Shown: positions 1 to 10,270, counted from the stretch's first letter. The stretch: DNA of 64,000 bases from Piliocolobus tephrosceles (GCF_002776525.5 NC_045436.1:164314756-164378755); one strand, 5' to 3'. Translations and numbers: made by a program. The notes: generated from the sequence alone by a model not told the origin.

Positions 1-231
1 AGCTAAGAGATGCAACAACCATACCTCACTAATTTTGACTAATTAGAAAGAAATTCAGATTGAATTTGCAAAGTCTGATTATACAATATGTAATGTGATT
101 GTCCTACTTTTCCTTTTTGTGATTATACAAATCAGTTTTTAAATCTGACATAGTTGAGTTTTTCAAGGCATTGTAAATGGCTTCTGTTCTGTCCATTGAA
201 TTTTACCTCGGCAACAGTTACAATGTAAGAG

Positions 232-455
232 TCATTTAACAATTTTTGAACACCTATTATGTGCCAAATACTGTGGTAGGCTCTTTACATCCATCATTTA
301 TTTCACATTTGTACTAATCCTTAGATAGGCTTTAGTCCAATTTTACTGATTAAAAAGTAGGGCAACCCTACTAGAAATGTCAGGACCAGAATTTGAACCA
401 AGTTCTTCCTGTGGCCCAAGTCCTTGCCCCTTCCATTACATTGCACCATCTTCCA
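232..455 (-). mobile_element. MIR element, antisense
   Basis: The plus strand reads 'cacctattatgtgccaaata', then a cattta-rich stretch, then 'aatttgaaccaagttct', and ends near a 'ccttccattaca' motif. This is the order seen when a MIR tRNA-derived SINE is read backwards. It is highly diverged, so the edges are approximate. Confidence 0.7.
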
Positions 456-495
456 TGAGTGTAAAAGTAATATAGGCCAAGGATTCCATGTCTCA

Positions 496-555
496 ATGTG
501 GTAGGAATTGTTGATTCTTTCATCTATGTGGTAGGAATTGTTGAATCTTTCATCT
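496..555. repeat. 30-bp tandem duplication, two copies
   Basis: A 30-bp unit starting 'atgtggtaggaattgttga' occurs at 496-525 and again at 526-555 with one mismatch (ttgattc against ttgaatc). The near identity points to a recent local duplication, probably replication slippage. Confidence 0.93.
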
Positions 556-1159
556 TCTTCTTATTGCTTGTTTTAAAAATATACTAGCCAAGGTAAAGGA
601 ATGAGTAGAATAATATCGGAGTAACTGAGGGGCTCCCTTAGGAAGTCCTATTCATTTTTGTATTTATGTTTAGTATAATCAACAACCCAACAAAACATGT
701 TGATTATTGTCTTGGACAGTATATGTTCACTTACTACCATTACTTTACTTAGATGGAAACTGCAGCCTAGGCATTATCTGAATGCCATCACCCTTGTAAT
801 GGTGGCATCCTAATTAATGAGGTTTAAAATGTTATAAGCTAAATTCTTTCCTCTTAAGTGTGCAGATGTATATAGGAAGAGCTTAAAGCAATATCATCAG
901 CCTAAGGGTAGGGGTAGACCTGTTCCCTGAAAACACTATTAAAAAGTACCCTTTTGTGATTTGTTGTGGATTATATCTGATAAGGAAAAAGCATTTCCTC
1001 AAATTGCTCAGGTATTTCATTAAAACTCATCTGCTACTGGGCAGTGAGTTGTTTCAATGGGTAGACGCATAGACAACCTGGAGTGCTATGTACATCCTTT
1101 AATAGTATTTCCTTAAAAATTGTTAAACTTTGTTTGTGGAAAATGTATGGAGTTTAACT
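556..1159. other. Unassigned AT-rich sequence
   Basis: No gene, RNA or confidently assignable repeat is visible here. It looks like ordinary intergenic or intronic DNA. Confidence 0.5.
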
Positions 1160-1290
1160 TAGTCTCTGTAAATATGGCCTCCATTGTGCTAGAATATGAG
1201 CCCCTAGATCTCATAGAATTTTTTTTCATACTTGTGTTCCTTGTAGTGCAATACCTAGAATAATAGGTGATACATGATTATTAAGATGAA
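1160..1290 (+). mobile_element. Possible L2 3' end
   Basis: The stretch '...gtgcaatacctagaataataggtgatacatgattatt' loosely follows the L2 3' end pattern (…gcctagcacagtgcc…ggtgctcaataaat). The match is weak and may be chance. Confidence 0.28.
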
Positions 1291-1318
1291 TTAAAGTTAT
1301 ATGCTTTATATATGTAAG

Positions 1319-1360
1319 TCAATCTATATATATATGAATAGATTGATATACATATCAATC
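1319..1360. repeat. Overlapping AT-rich inverted repeats
   Basis: 'tcaatctat' (1319-1327) pairs with 'atagattga' (1338-1346). The overlapping 'gattgata' (1341-1348) pairs with 'tatcaatc' (1353-1360). The two small hairpins share bases and so exclude each other. No function is implied. Confidence 0.6.
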
Positions 1361-1418
1361 AATCAAGGAAAGGTGCATAACTTCAATTTTGTTACATATG
1401 GATGAGAATATTATTAAG

Positions 1419-1760
1419 AATATTATCAAGACATACTCAAGACTGCATAATTTATAAAGAAAAGAGGTTTAATGGACTCACAGTTCCACATGGCCGGAGA
1501 GGCCTCATAATCATGGTAGAAGATAAAGGAAGAGCAAATGGATGTCTTACATGGCGGCAGGCAAGAGGGAGCATGTGCAGAGGAACCCCTCTTTATTAAA
1601 CCATCAGATACCATGAGACTTATTCACTATCACAAGATCAGCCCCAGAAAAACCTACCTGCATGATTCAGTTACCTCCCACAGGGTCCATTCCATGACCT
1701 GTAGGGATTATTACAATTCAAGGTATGATTTGGGTGGGGACACAGAGCCAAAACATATCA
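1419..1760 (-). mobile_element. MaLR solo LTR (THE1/MST type), antisense
   Basis: Read on the minus strand, this starts 'tgatatgttttggctctgtg' and continues through the '…cccacccaaatc…', 'gaggcctctccggccatg' and 'ttaaacctcttttctttata' landmarks of THE1/MST LTRs of the ERVL-MaLR class. No internal retroviral sequence flanks it, so it is a solo LTR. Short ORFs inside it are spurious. The subfamily is not resolved. Confidence 0.86.
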
Positions 1761-2987
1761 GGTGCTTATTCATATATTTTTCTATATATCCATCCTTTCA
1801 TATGTTCATATGCCATCCGCATATTCATTCATCAAAGAAAACTTCCAGTTAAAAAAAATTGGATAATGTTTTTGACTTAGTAATAAGAAAATTGCTTTAT
1901 TTTTCTTTGTTGTAATGTAATTTATAAGCTTAATAAAATTTAATTTTCAAAACAAGATAAACTCTTACCTGATGACTAATGATTATAAAAATTAGATAGG
2001 AAATAATTACTGCTGATTTCCTAAAATATGTCACAATAACTTGAAGATTGAATTTCTATTAATCGTTTCAGTTGTATATAAAGCGTGCATCACTTAAGAA
2101 GCAAAGAATAATAATCTATAATTTCTTCCTACACCTCTAAATCCCCAATTTAAAACAACTACAGGAATAGGAGCTGCTTTTTGCAACAATAATTATGACC
2201 CCAGTGATAACATGAACACTGCTGTATTCTTATCCTGTAAATAAAAAAACAAATGTCATTACAGGTTCTGGGAAATGAGCTTCCACTATACCAATGAGTA
2301 AATTATCTAGGATACCACTTATTTTGTGAGGCATCTTTCTTTTCTTAATATTTTTATGGGGGTTGGGAAAGTGGCTGAGTATTTTTCCTGAAATTAAAAT
2401 ATAAGCCTCTCTACTCCTCTTCACATTTGAGTTCATAAGTAATGAGAACATCCTTATTTTACTTTTCAGTACTCAACAGTAAAGTCAATGTGTGTTTATG
2501 GAATACCTACAAATCGTCCAACTAATACTAAGCATTTAAAGAATACAGAGATGAAATTAGGACTATTGCCTCCTAGAATTTTTCCATATTGTTGGAAAGA
2601 CAAACTATGCAGAGTAAATGAAATATAATGATCTAAGTATTTTCCCATATACTGCTGTGATTTACATACATGTGGTTATAAAATCTAGCATAGAAGTCTC
2701 TTTTTGAGATATTTTTGGGTTAAATTGCTCATTCTTTTAATAAGTGGTTCTTTATTGATATACACTTTGCTGGTTATTATTTGTCAAATATAGCATGGAA
2801 ATTCCCCAAGTTAGGAGAAGGAGAAGATGACTTTCTGATAGCTTCAAGCTGGGCTGCTACTGGCTCTATTGGAAAACAGTTTTCCAGAGGGCAGAGGCAC
2901 ATAACTAACATAGCACAGTGACTTATTTGCACAATAGTATATGTTGAATTTGTGGTTGTTCAAGTAAATTAAGAAAGAAGTCATTCA
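1761..2987. other. Unassigned sequence
   Basis: AT-rich with no recognisable gene or repeat. A 'cag|gtaaga' donor-like site on the minus strand at about 1969 has only a weak acceptor and a short AT-rich open segment behind it, so I do not call an exon. Confidence 0.5.
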
Positions 2988-3360
2988 TGGATTCAACAAA
3001 TATTTATTGACTTCCTGTTATATGCAAGACACTATGCATGATGCAAAAAAAAAAAAAAAAAAAAAAAAAATCACTGGTCAAGCCAACAGACAGCACTGTT
3101 TGCTTTCATGGCCCTTACAATGTGATAATGGAGATAGACAGAAAATATTTCAAAAACTAAGTGATAGGAAGAAAAAGATTAGATAGTATGGAAAGGAATA
3201 ACAGGAGACTGACTTAGAAGGTTTCCCTGAAGAATTGATATTTAAAATGAAACCTGAAGAATCAATAAGTGTTAAGTAAGTGGAGAGTAAAAAGGCAAAA
3301 CATTAGCAGGTGTAAAAGCCAAAAATGAAAAAAGAACTTGATATATTCACAGAATTGAAA
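2988..3360 (-). mobile_element. L2 3' region, antisense, with internal A26 run
   Basis: 'attcaacaaatatttattga' followed by '…catggcccttacaatgtgat…', 'ggtttccctgaagaattgat' and 'gaaacctgaaga' matches an L2 (CR1-like LINE) read backwards. It is interrupted by an A26 run at 3045-3070, where L2 would have a mixed sequence. Confidence 0.5.
3045..3070. repeat. A26 homopolymer
   Basis: Twenty-six consecutive A residues. No Alu or L1 body precedes it, so it is not an obvious retrotransposon tail. Confidence 0.97.
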
Positions 3361-3981
3361 GATGCATAAGAAAAAAAAGTCATAGTGGCTATTGCATAAG
3401 TCAGAAAGCAGCTCAGTGAGACAACACTTCAGGAAAAATCAGATGCAAGAGCTTACAGTCACATAAACATTTTGGGGAATGTCTAGGGGACACACAATAA
3501 ATAGCACCTCATTGTTATCTGATTCTGGACACACATGAGGAAATGTTGGGGAAAACATGGAAGCCAAAACATCTGCTTAGTGTGAGAGCCAAATGGGCTC
3601 ACACCCTAACCCCAAGAATGATAGCCACTGTTAGCCCATCCATAAGAAGGACTGGAGCAAAGAAAGGCTACCACAGTGAGGCAGGTGAAAAGAGGAGTGA
3701 GCAGAGAAGAGCATGCTAGCTTATTCTTCCCACACTACCACCCAGATATGTCTCTCCATTCTCTCAAGAGTGGAGGAAATAAAGGAGCAGGAGAGGCTCA
3801 GACTTACAGCAAACCTGAGCCCCCTCACAGGATGGAAAACATGTTGGCAAAGAAACATGGCAGAAATATTATACAGTTTGGATATTCTAAATTAATATTT
3901 TAAGGAAGAATACATTATCCAATATGTATCATTAAAAGAGGACTTCAAAGCCTCCATGTAAAGGTGTTAAAAAGCAAAAAA
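3361..3981. other. Unassigned sequence
   Basis: No repeat, RNA or splice-flanked exon recognised. The short overlapping ORFs near 3676-3903 have no coding features. Confidence 0.5.
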
Positions 3982-4265
3982 GCCCAGGCACAGTGTCTCA
4001 CACCTGTAATCTCAGCACTTTGGGAAGCTGAGGTAAGAGGATCGCTTGAGTCCAGGAGTTTGAGACCAACCTGGACAACATTGCAAGACCTTGTCTCAAA
4101 ATATTAATAAAAAATTACCCAGGTATGGTGGCACACACCTGTAGTCCCATATGCTCATGAGGCTGAGGTAGGAGGATCATTTGTGCTCTAGAGTTTGAGG
4201 TGACAGTGGGCTATGATTGTACTATTGCACTCCAACCTGGGTGATAGAGACTGATCCTGTCTAAA
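3982..4265 (+). mobile_element. Old Alu (AluJ-like), sense
   Basis: Starts 'cccaggcacagtgtctcaca', has the A-rich mid linker around 4100, and a right arm ending '…ctgatcctgtctaaaa'. High divergence and 'gatcgcttgagtccaggag' suggest AluJ. Its A-rich tail runs into the purine repeat that follows. Confidence 0.92.
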
Positions 4266-4483
4266 AGAAAAGAAAAGAAAGAGGAAGAAAAAAGGGAGGG
4301 AGGGAGGAGGGAGGGGAAGGAAGGGAGGGAGGGAGGGGAGGGAAAGAAGGAAGGAAGGATGGAAGGAAGGAAGGAAGGAAGGAAGGAAGGAAGGAAGGAA
4401 GGAAGGAGGGAGGGAAAGAAGGAAGGAAGGAAGGAAAGAAGGAAGGAAGGAAGGAAGGAAGGAGGAAGGGAAAAGAAAAAGAT
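4266..4483. repeat. (GGAA)n/(GGGA)n purine microsatellite
   Basis: About 218 bases of nearly pure purine, mostly GGAA and GGGA units, interrupted by a single 'gat'. It follows an Alu tail directly, so it probably grew from that tail. Long homopurine stretches can form triplex DNA and are length-unstable. Confidence 0.97.
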
Positions 4484-4641
4484 GAGTGAATATTATTGAG
4501 GACTAAGTCACTTCAAATTACCTAAATTGATGCATATTTACATTTAACCTGGCTCCAGAGAATATTATTTATGACTAAATCATATCAAGTCACTGTTATT
4601 AGTGCATGCTCATACTAAATATAGCATTTGACAGTGGTAAG

Positions 4642-4669
4642 CACACACACACACACACACACACACACA
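4642..4669. repeat. (CA)14 microsatellite
   Basis: Uninterrupted CA dinucleotides. Confidence 0.97.
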
Positions 4670-4734
4670 ACCTATAGAATTAATCACCTCCTCTAGCACA
4701 GAGGCATTGACACATAAAAAATAAAGGCCATAGA

Positions 4735-5095
4735 TGTCTTAGTTCATTCAGGATTCCTTAACAAAATACCATAAGCTTGGTACTTTATAAATAACAGAAA
4801 ATTACTTCTCAGTTTCTAGAGGCTGGGAAGTTGAAGATCAAAGTGGACTTGATGTCCAATGAGGACCAATCTTCTTGCTGTAACCTAACATGGTGGAAGG
4901 GTCTAGCTAGCTCTCTGCAGTTAGTGAATAGTGTCCCCCCCTTTTTTATAAGGGCACTAATCCCCTTATGGGGGTTCTGTCTTCATTATCTAGCCACCTC
5001 CTAAAGACTCCATGTCCTGACACCATCAACTTGAATGTTAGTATTCAACACATGGATTTTCAGGGACACAAATATTTCTACCATAGCAACAGGAA
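4735..5095 (-). mobile_element. MaLR LTR (MLT1-like), antisense
   Basis: 'gtcttagttcattcaggatt', 'ggtactttataaataacaga', 'ggctgggaagttgaagatca', 'ttttttataagggcactaat' and 'ccacctcctaaagactcc' follow an MLT1-type LTR read backwards, ending 'taccatagca'. No internal proviral sequence adjoins it. Confidence 0.78.
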
Positions 5096-5124
5096 TAAAA
5101 ATAAGCAAATACATATTTTTTTTT

Positions 5125-5345
5125 TTTACTATGTGCTAAGAAATATTCTAAGTACTTTACAAATATCAACTTATTTAATCCACTTAATCTAATGAAATAC
5201 ATATTATGATTTTTTTCATCCTCACTTTAAAGATAAGGCTTTTAACATTAGAGGAATGGAGAATTTTGCCTATGGTTGGACAGGTAGTAACTAGTAGAGG
5301 TAGGATTTATCCCCAGGGCTCATGATTTTAGCCACTTTGCTACAG
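5125..5345 (-). mobile_element. MIR element, antisense
   Basis: 'ctatgtgctaagaaatattc…aagtactttacaa…' continues to '…ggtaggatttatccccaggg' and '…agccactttgctac', the reverse-MIR order. Confidence 0.75.
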
Positions 5346-5458
5346 ATGGATGAGGTAAGGTTAGGAGCATTTGAGGAGCAGTTTGCATTTTTTGTCTGGT
5401 TTTTTTTTTCCTTTTACTACTTTGGGTAGAAAGGATTAGTCATAAAGAATATACTGTA

Positions 5459-5605
5459 AGCTGGGTGTGGTGGCATGCACCTGTGGTCATAGCTACTTAG
5501 GAGGCTGGAAGATCGCTTGAGCCCGGAAGTTAGAGGCTTCAGTGAGCTGTGAGTGCACCAGCCTGGTGACAGGGCAAGACTCTGTCTCTAGAAAGAAAAA
5601 AAAGT
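5459..5605 (+). mobile_element. Alu monomer fragment, sense
   Basis: 'gctgggtgtggtggcatgca' through '…gcaagactctgtctctagaa' is a single Alu-like arm of about 130 bp, old and shortened. It could be a free right monomer or a truncated AluJ. Confidence 0.78.
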
Positions 5606-6189
5606 TGAGGCTGCAGAATATACGGTGGCAGGTGAAAATGTATTTTGCTCTACGCATATTTGCCTAAAACATTTTGTACAATAATATTATTAATTTAGAA
5701 AGTTCTCATAAAGATGTTAAAAATGTGGTGCCTGCAATTTTATTTTTTTCCTGGAGTCTGTGAAGTGTTAAATGAATCTCCTCAGTCAATTGGCATGGGG
5801 GATGATTATGTGTAGACTGAAGTAAAATATCAATATCCTAACACATATTAAAATAGTCTTGTATTTTGCAATCACCTGTCAACTTATTTGCCTCTATTAA
5901 TGTAATGGCCACTATAACAGACACAGGTTGAAGTAATTAGTGTTTAAATTGTCTCTCAAAACTACTGTATTTCCCCATCACTCCCTAGAGGAGGTAGGTT
6001 TGATGGTACAATGCCATGAAAGACAGCTGCTTCTAAGAACTATTAAATGGAGGTTTTTTTGTTTTGTTTTGTTTTTTATTACAATGCTCTCCATGGATGA
6101 GGATGCTTTTGTACAATTCACACACGCTTTCCAGATTGTTCTGGAACATCTGAGAAAGACATATCATTGAAACAACTTTCATCCATTTC
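5606..6189. other. Unassigned sequence
   Basis: Unique AT-rich DNA with no gene or repeat recognised. Confidence 0.5.
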
Positions 6190-6860
6190 ATGGGTAGAAA
6201 TTACTCTGGCCGCTATGAAGAGAAAGGTAAGAGATGATTAAGAATGATATTGAAGAGAGCACTTAGGAAGGCATTTCAGTAGTCCAGATTGGAGGAGATG
6301 GTTCTTTTGGTGAAGATAATGAATAGTCAAGATATATTTTTGAGATAGCCACTCTGAGACTTGCAACTGGGCAATGCAAGAAAGGAATAATTAGATGATA
6401 GCCCTACAACCACATTTTTGATATGATGATGTTATTCCTGAGTTAGAGAAGTTAGGGGAGTAGAGGCATGGCAAGTAGTCCTAGGGAACAGGATGAATTC
6501 AGTTTTAGATATGTTACTTTAATTTATTTTTATTTTTTTGCGACAGAGTCTTGATCTGTTGCCCAGGCTGGAGTGCAGTGGCCTGATTTCCACTCACTGC
6601 AAGCTCCGCCTCCCGGGTTCGCGCCATTCTCCTGCCTCAGCTTCCCGAGTAGCTGGGACTACAGGCGCCCGCCACCATGCTTGGCTAATTTTTTTGTATT
6701 TTTAGTAGAGACGGGATTTCACCGTGTTAGCCAGGGTGGTCTCGATCTCCTGACCTCGTGATCCGCCTGCCTCAGCCTCTCAAAGTGCCGGGATTACAGG
6801 CTTGAGTCACCGCCCCGGCTAGATATGTTATTTTTGATATTCTTGTGAAGCCTCCACGTA
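6190..6860 (-). mobile_element. L2 internal region, antisense, split by an AluY
   Basis: 'attactctggccgctatgaa', 'ggcatttcagtagtccagat' and 'tcagttttagatatgtta' match the L2 reverse-transcriptase to 3' region read backwards. After the AluY the match resumes with 'gatattcttgtgaagcctcc'. Too decayed to encode anything. Confidence 0.5.
6530..6820 (-). mobile_element. AluY, antisense, with target-site duplication
   Basis: Full-length antisense Alu with few changes, ending '…ggcttgagtcaccgccccgg'. The 10-bp duplication 'agatatgtta' lies at 6507-6516 and 6821-6830. The 'ctt' in place of 'cgt' before 'gag' is typical of Old World monkey AluY. Confidence 0.95.
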
Positions 6861-6879
6861 GAGAGCTGAAAGAAAAAGA

Positions 6880-7025
6880 GTAAGAACTGACACTTGATAG
6901 AACATGCGATGCGTTACGTCCGTTCATGAAGTTTATGTCATGAATTCATTGAATCCTAACGACCATATGTGGGAATTAAAGGGACTAACTATTCTATTAG
7001 CCCCATTTTTCACGTGAAGGCAGTT
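6880..7025 (-). mobile_element. Probable MIR fragment, antisense
   Basis: '…gaattcattgaatcctaacg…' followed by 'ttagccccatttttcacgtg' resembles the reverse-MIR centre. Weak. Confidence 0.42.
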
Positions 7026-7814
7026 GAATACACAATAAAATGATACAGTTTATATTAAATTACATGGAACAATTCTTAGTGCATGGTATTAATATTGAGA
7101 AAAGTGTATCTGTTCTGTTTCTCGCTTAGAATATTCACTGAAAATGTCACTGGATGCCCCTGTTGGATGCTGCCCTGTGGAAGGAGTACTGTGTTTCAAA
7201 GCTGGGTGTAGTTGTAGATAGTAATTAAATGCACAAAAGAGATAAAGCTCTGAAGGACAAATGAATTGAAGAAGATGCAGTGGTTATGACAAAAGTACTG
7301 GATGCCCAATTCTATGCTTCAACAAGTTCACAATTCTATTTCTCAAAATGATAATAGAGGGCAATTTAATTAAAAGATAATGGAATAAATTAAGAATGCC
7401 CCGGTATCTTTATATGCCTTAAGAGCATACATTTTCACCGCATAAAAGTCAACCCAGGAATACTTCTTACCCCAATTGAAGTAGTCGATAAATATCACAC
7501 ATTTTGGATAAAGTATATTGAAACAAGAATGGTAGAAATGTTTGCCTAAATTATTTTCTCAGGTCGGCAGACAGCATTTTTCATTTAAAAATAAGGTATC
7601 CAAGTTAAAGGTAAAAGGAGAAATAGATTGTCTTGCAAAATGTCTTCTGTGGGCTTCTTCATAACACATTGTTTACTCAGGGCTACACACTGTACTGAAA
7701 CATCAAGTCAAGTTCTGAGTTCACTTCTTAATAGATAGCCCCACAGAAAATAACGCTTCCATGAATTTTAACTAGGACTTGTCAAAGCAGAGACATTATT
7801 CACTTGAGTATGAT
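7026..7814. other. Unassigned sequence
   Basis: No gene or repeat recognised. Confidence 0.5.
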
Positions 7815-8010
7815 ATAGCTCTTAGGAATGAGGTCACCTGGGTTCAAATCCCAGCTGCACTAATTCCTAGCTGTGTGACTGTCTTAGTCAATTCCAGCTA
7901 CTATAACAAAATACTGTAGACCCGGTGGCTTAAATGACAAACATTTATTTTTCTGGAAGCTGGAAAACTGAGATCAGAGTGTCAGTATGGTTGGTTCTGG
8001 TGAGGGGCCT

Positions 8011-8547
8011 TGTGATGGTTAATACTGAGTGTCAACTTGATTGGATTGAAGGATGCAAAGTATTGTCCCCGGGTGTGTCTGTGTGTGAGGGTGTTGCCAA
8101 AGGAGATGAACATTTGAGTCAGTGGGCTGGGAAAGGCAGACCCACCCTTAATCTGGGTGGGCACCATCTAATCAGCTGCCAGCATGGCTAGAATATAAAG
8201 CAGGCAGAGAAATATGAAGGCTAGACTGGCCTAGCCTGCTGGCCTACATCTGTCTCCCATGCTGGATACTTCCTGCCCTCGAACATCAGACTCCAGGTTC
8301 TTCAGTTTTGGAACTCAGATTGGCTCTCCTTGCTCCTCAGCTTGCAGACAGCCTATTGTGGGACCCTGTGATCAGCTGAGTTAATACTTAATTAACTCCT
8401 CTTTATATACACACACACACACACATATATATGCATATATGTATATATACACACGTGTGTATATATATATATCTCCTATTATTATATATGTGTGTGTATA
8501 TATATATCCTATTATTTCTGTCCCTCTAGGGAACCCTGACTAATACA
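8011..8547 (+). mobile_element. ERVL-type solo LTR (MLT2A-like), sense
   Basis: Starts 'tgtgatggttaatactgagt', includes 'gtcaacttgattggattgaa', 'gggtgggcaccatctaatca' and ends 'gaaccctgactaataca', the TG…CA frame of the MLT2 LTRs of ERVL. Near its 3' end it holds a TA/CA microsatellite. Its flanks show only a poor 5-bp duplication (ggcct against gaact). No internal retroviral genes remain. Subfamily naming is from memory. Confidence 0.82.
8403..8518. repeat. (CA)n/(TA)n repeat with 26-bp perfect palindrome
   Basis: Alternating purine-pyrimidine tract in the 3' part of the LTR. Positions 8442-8467 form a perfect palindrome centred on 'acacgtgtgt', capable in principle of cruciform or Z-DNA structure. 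Confidence 0.95.
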
Positions 8548-8631
8548 GAACTCTTCTCGACTATAGATGGCTGATTTCTCAAGGTATCCTCACATGGGTG
8601 AAAGAGCAACCAAGTTCCCTCAGACCTCTTT

Positions 8632-8940
8632 CTTTTTTTTTTTTTTTTTTTTTTTTTTGAGACGGAGTCTGGCTCTGTCGCCCAGGCTGGAGTGCAGTGG
8701 CCAGATCTCAGCTCATTGCAAGCTCTGCCTCCCGGGTTCACACCATTCTCCTGCCTCAGCCTCCCAAGTAGCTGTGACTACAAGCGCCCGCCACCTCGCC
8801 CAGCTGGTTTTTTGTATTTTTTAGTAGAGACGGGGTTTCACCGTGTTAGCCAGGATGGTCTCGATCTCCTGACCTCGTGATCCGCCCGTCTCGGCCTCCC
8901 AAAGTGCTGGGATTACAGGCTTGAGCCACCGCGCCCAGCC
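8632..8940 (-). mobile_element. Young AluY, antisense, with target-site duplication
   Basis: Near-consensus antisense Alu ending 'ggcttgagccaccgcgcc'. The 11-bp duplication 'tcagacctctt' lies at 8620-8630 and 8941-8951. This is the youngest layer of the local nest. Confidence 0.97.
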
Positions 8941-9270
8941 TCAGACCTCTTTTATAAGGGCATTAATCGCATTCACGAGGGCTTCACCCTTATGTCTGAA
9001 TCACCTCCCAAAGGCCCCACCTCCTAAGAACATCACACTGAGGGTTAGGATTTCAACATGTGAATTTGGGGGAGACATAAATGATCAGTCCATAACCGTG
9101 ACCCTGGGAAAGTTACTCAAGCCCCGTTTTCTTTGGTTTGCTCGGCGAGTTAAATTGAAATAATAATGGTATTTCTTTATAGACTTGTTGGGAGGATTCA
9201 CTAAATTAATTAAAGTGCTTAAAACAGGGCATGGTCCATAAGAGACACTGAACTCTTAGCTGTTATTTAA

Positions 9271-9566
9271 CCTGAACATGATTTTGAGTAGGGCTCAAAC
9301 TCTCTCCTCTTGGACTCCAGGCTATGCAGGGGGTTATCAAGGAGCTGTTTCAGTGTCCCTGAAAATATCCTGGCAGTTCGACCACATCCTATGTGGTCTA
9401 CATTTAGAAATCACTGGTCTGCTCAGAGTACAGAGATGACTAACAGGGGATTCAATTTCATAATTTCAAATACAATCTTAGTAGAAATCCATTCCTGATA
9501 CAGATGAAAAACGACTGTTTCTCCACCACATCGTAGGGATATTTTCATCCACTGTAGTAATGGCTT
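9271..9566. other. Unassigned sequence
   Basis: No repeat or gene recognised between the MIR end and the 15-bp duplication. Confidence 0.5.
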
Positions 9567-9596
9567 ACCTCTGCAGGTCCTACCTCTGCAGGTCCT
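9567..9596. repeat. 15-bp perfect tandem duplication
   Basis: 'acctctgcaggtcct' occurs twice in a row. On the minus strand each copy carries a 'gcagag|gta' splice-donor-like site, so the duplication has also doubled a potential donor. Confidence 0.97.
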
Positions 9597-9616
9597 TTCT
9601 GTGTCCTCAGGCCTCC
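9569..9616 (-). CDS. Weak candidate coding exon
   Basis: On the minus strand 'ctctcaaccactcag' (acceptor-like) precedes 48 open bases, and 'gcagag|gtaagc' (good donor) follows. The segment is 16 codons, phase 0 to 0, and encodes a GPAE-V-GPAE repeat that results from the 15-bp tandem duplication. It would be phase-compatible with the candidate exon at 14012-14126, which also ends in phase 0. The product is unknown. Such short open segments arise often by chance, so this is low confidence. Confidence 0.22.
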
Positions 9617-10059
9617 CTGAGTGGTTGAGAGCTGAATGGGGCTGAGAGTTTCGGATTTTCATGGACTGGTTCCTCTGCTCACCATCACCCACTGCATCTC
9701 CCACCAGCAGGTTGCTGTTCAACCTATATGTATTTCCTTGATGATTAGGGGGTTAGGGTCTCCTCTGCTGTAGAGAAAATGCAAGTGGTTTATACTAGGT
9801 GTCTTAGAACTGACTGCTGAAGAAAGAAAAGAAGAAGAAAGGGAAGAAAACAATTTCCTGTAACTAACTCCCCAGGGTGATGCTGGATTTGAGGCATAAG
9901 TGCTCACTGTGTCTGTCTATGGACTTACTAGGCCAATATATTGATCCCATGGATAGCCAGTGAATGTTTGATGGAGTAGACGGTGTGTGTGCTACCCTTG
10001 ATCTTATTCCAAATTCAGGGATGAGGCACGGTGAAAAATGTGGGAGGGTGGAATAGGAG

Positions 10060-10270
10060 CAGGATTTGGAATCTCAAAGACTTGGGATGGGAAATCTCAT
10101 GTTCAGTTCTTACTAGCAGTATGACCTTGAGGCAAACCCCTGTCTTCTCAAGGCTTTTGTTGTCCTGTGTGTGAGATGGGAAGAATAATACCACCATAGG
10201 TTTTTGTGTGGAATAAATAGGATAACATCCACATAACAAACCCCACAGTAAATGGTAGAAGTTATTAGAA
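10060..10270 (+). mobile_element. MIR element, sense
   Basis: '…agcagtatgaccttgaggca…', 'gtgtgagatgggaagaataa' and '…tagaagttattag' follow the MIR order. Confidence 0.7.

Larger units (their letters stand above)
7880..9097 (-). mobile_element. MLT1-type MaLR LTR, antisense, containing two later insertions
   Basis: Begins 'tgtcttagtcaattccagct' and, after the insertions, resumes 'cttttataagggcattaatc', 'cctcctaagaacatcacact' and ends near 'gatcagtccata'. Flanked by a 5-bp duplication 'gtgac' (7875-7879 and 9098-9102), the size expected for this class. Interrupted by an LTR (8011-8547) and an AluY (8632-8940). Confidence 0.87.
7815..9270 (+). mobile_element. MIR element, sense, split by an LTR insertion
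   Basis: The 5' part (7815-7879) has 'cacctgggttcaaatcccag' and 'ctagctgtgtgac'. The 3' part (from 9098) resumes exactly with 'gtgaccctgggaaagttact' and runs to 'aacagggcatggtccataag'. The two parts are one MIR interrupted by the LTR at 7880-9097, with 'gtgac' duplicated at the break. Confidence 0.75.

Noticed and set aside
1402..1852. ORFs inside the MaLR LTR
   Set aside because: They overlap a solo LTR on the wrong strand and have no coding features.
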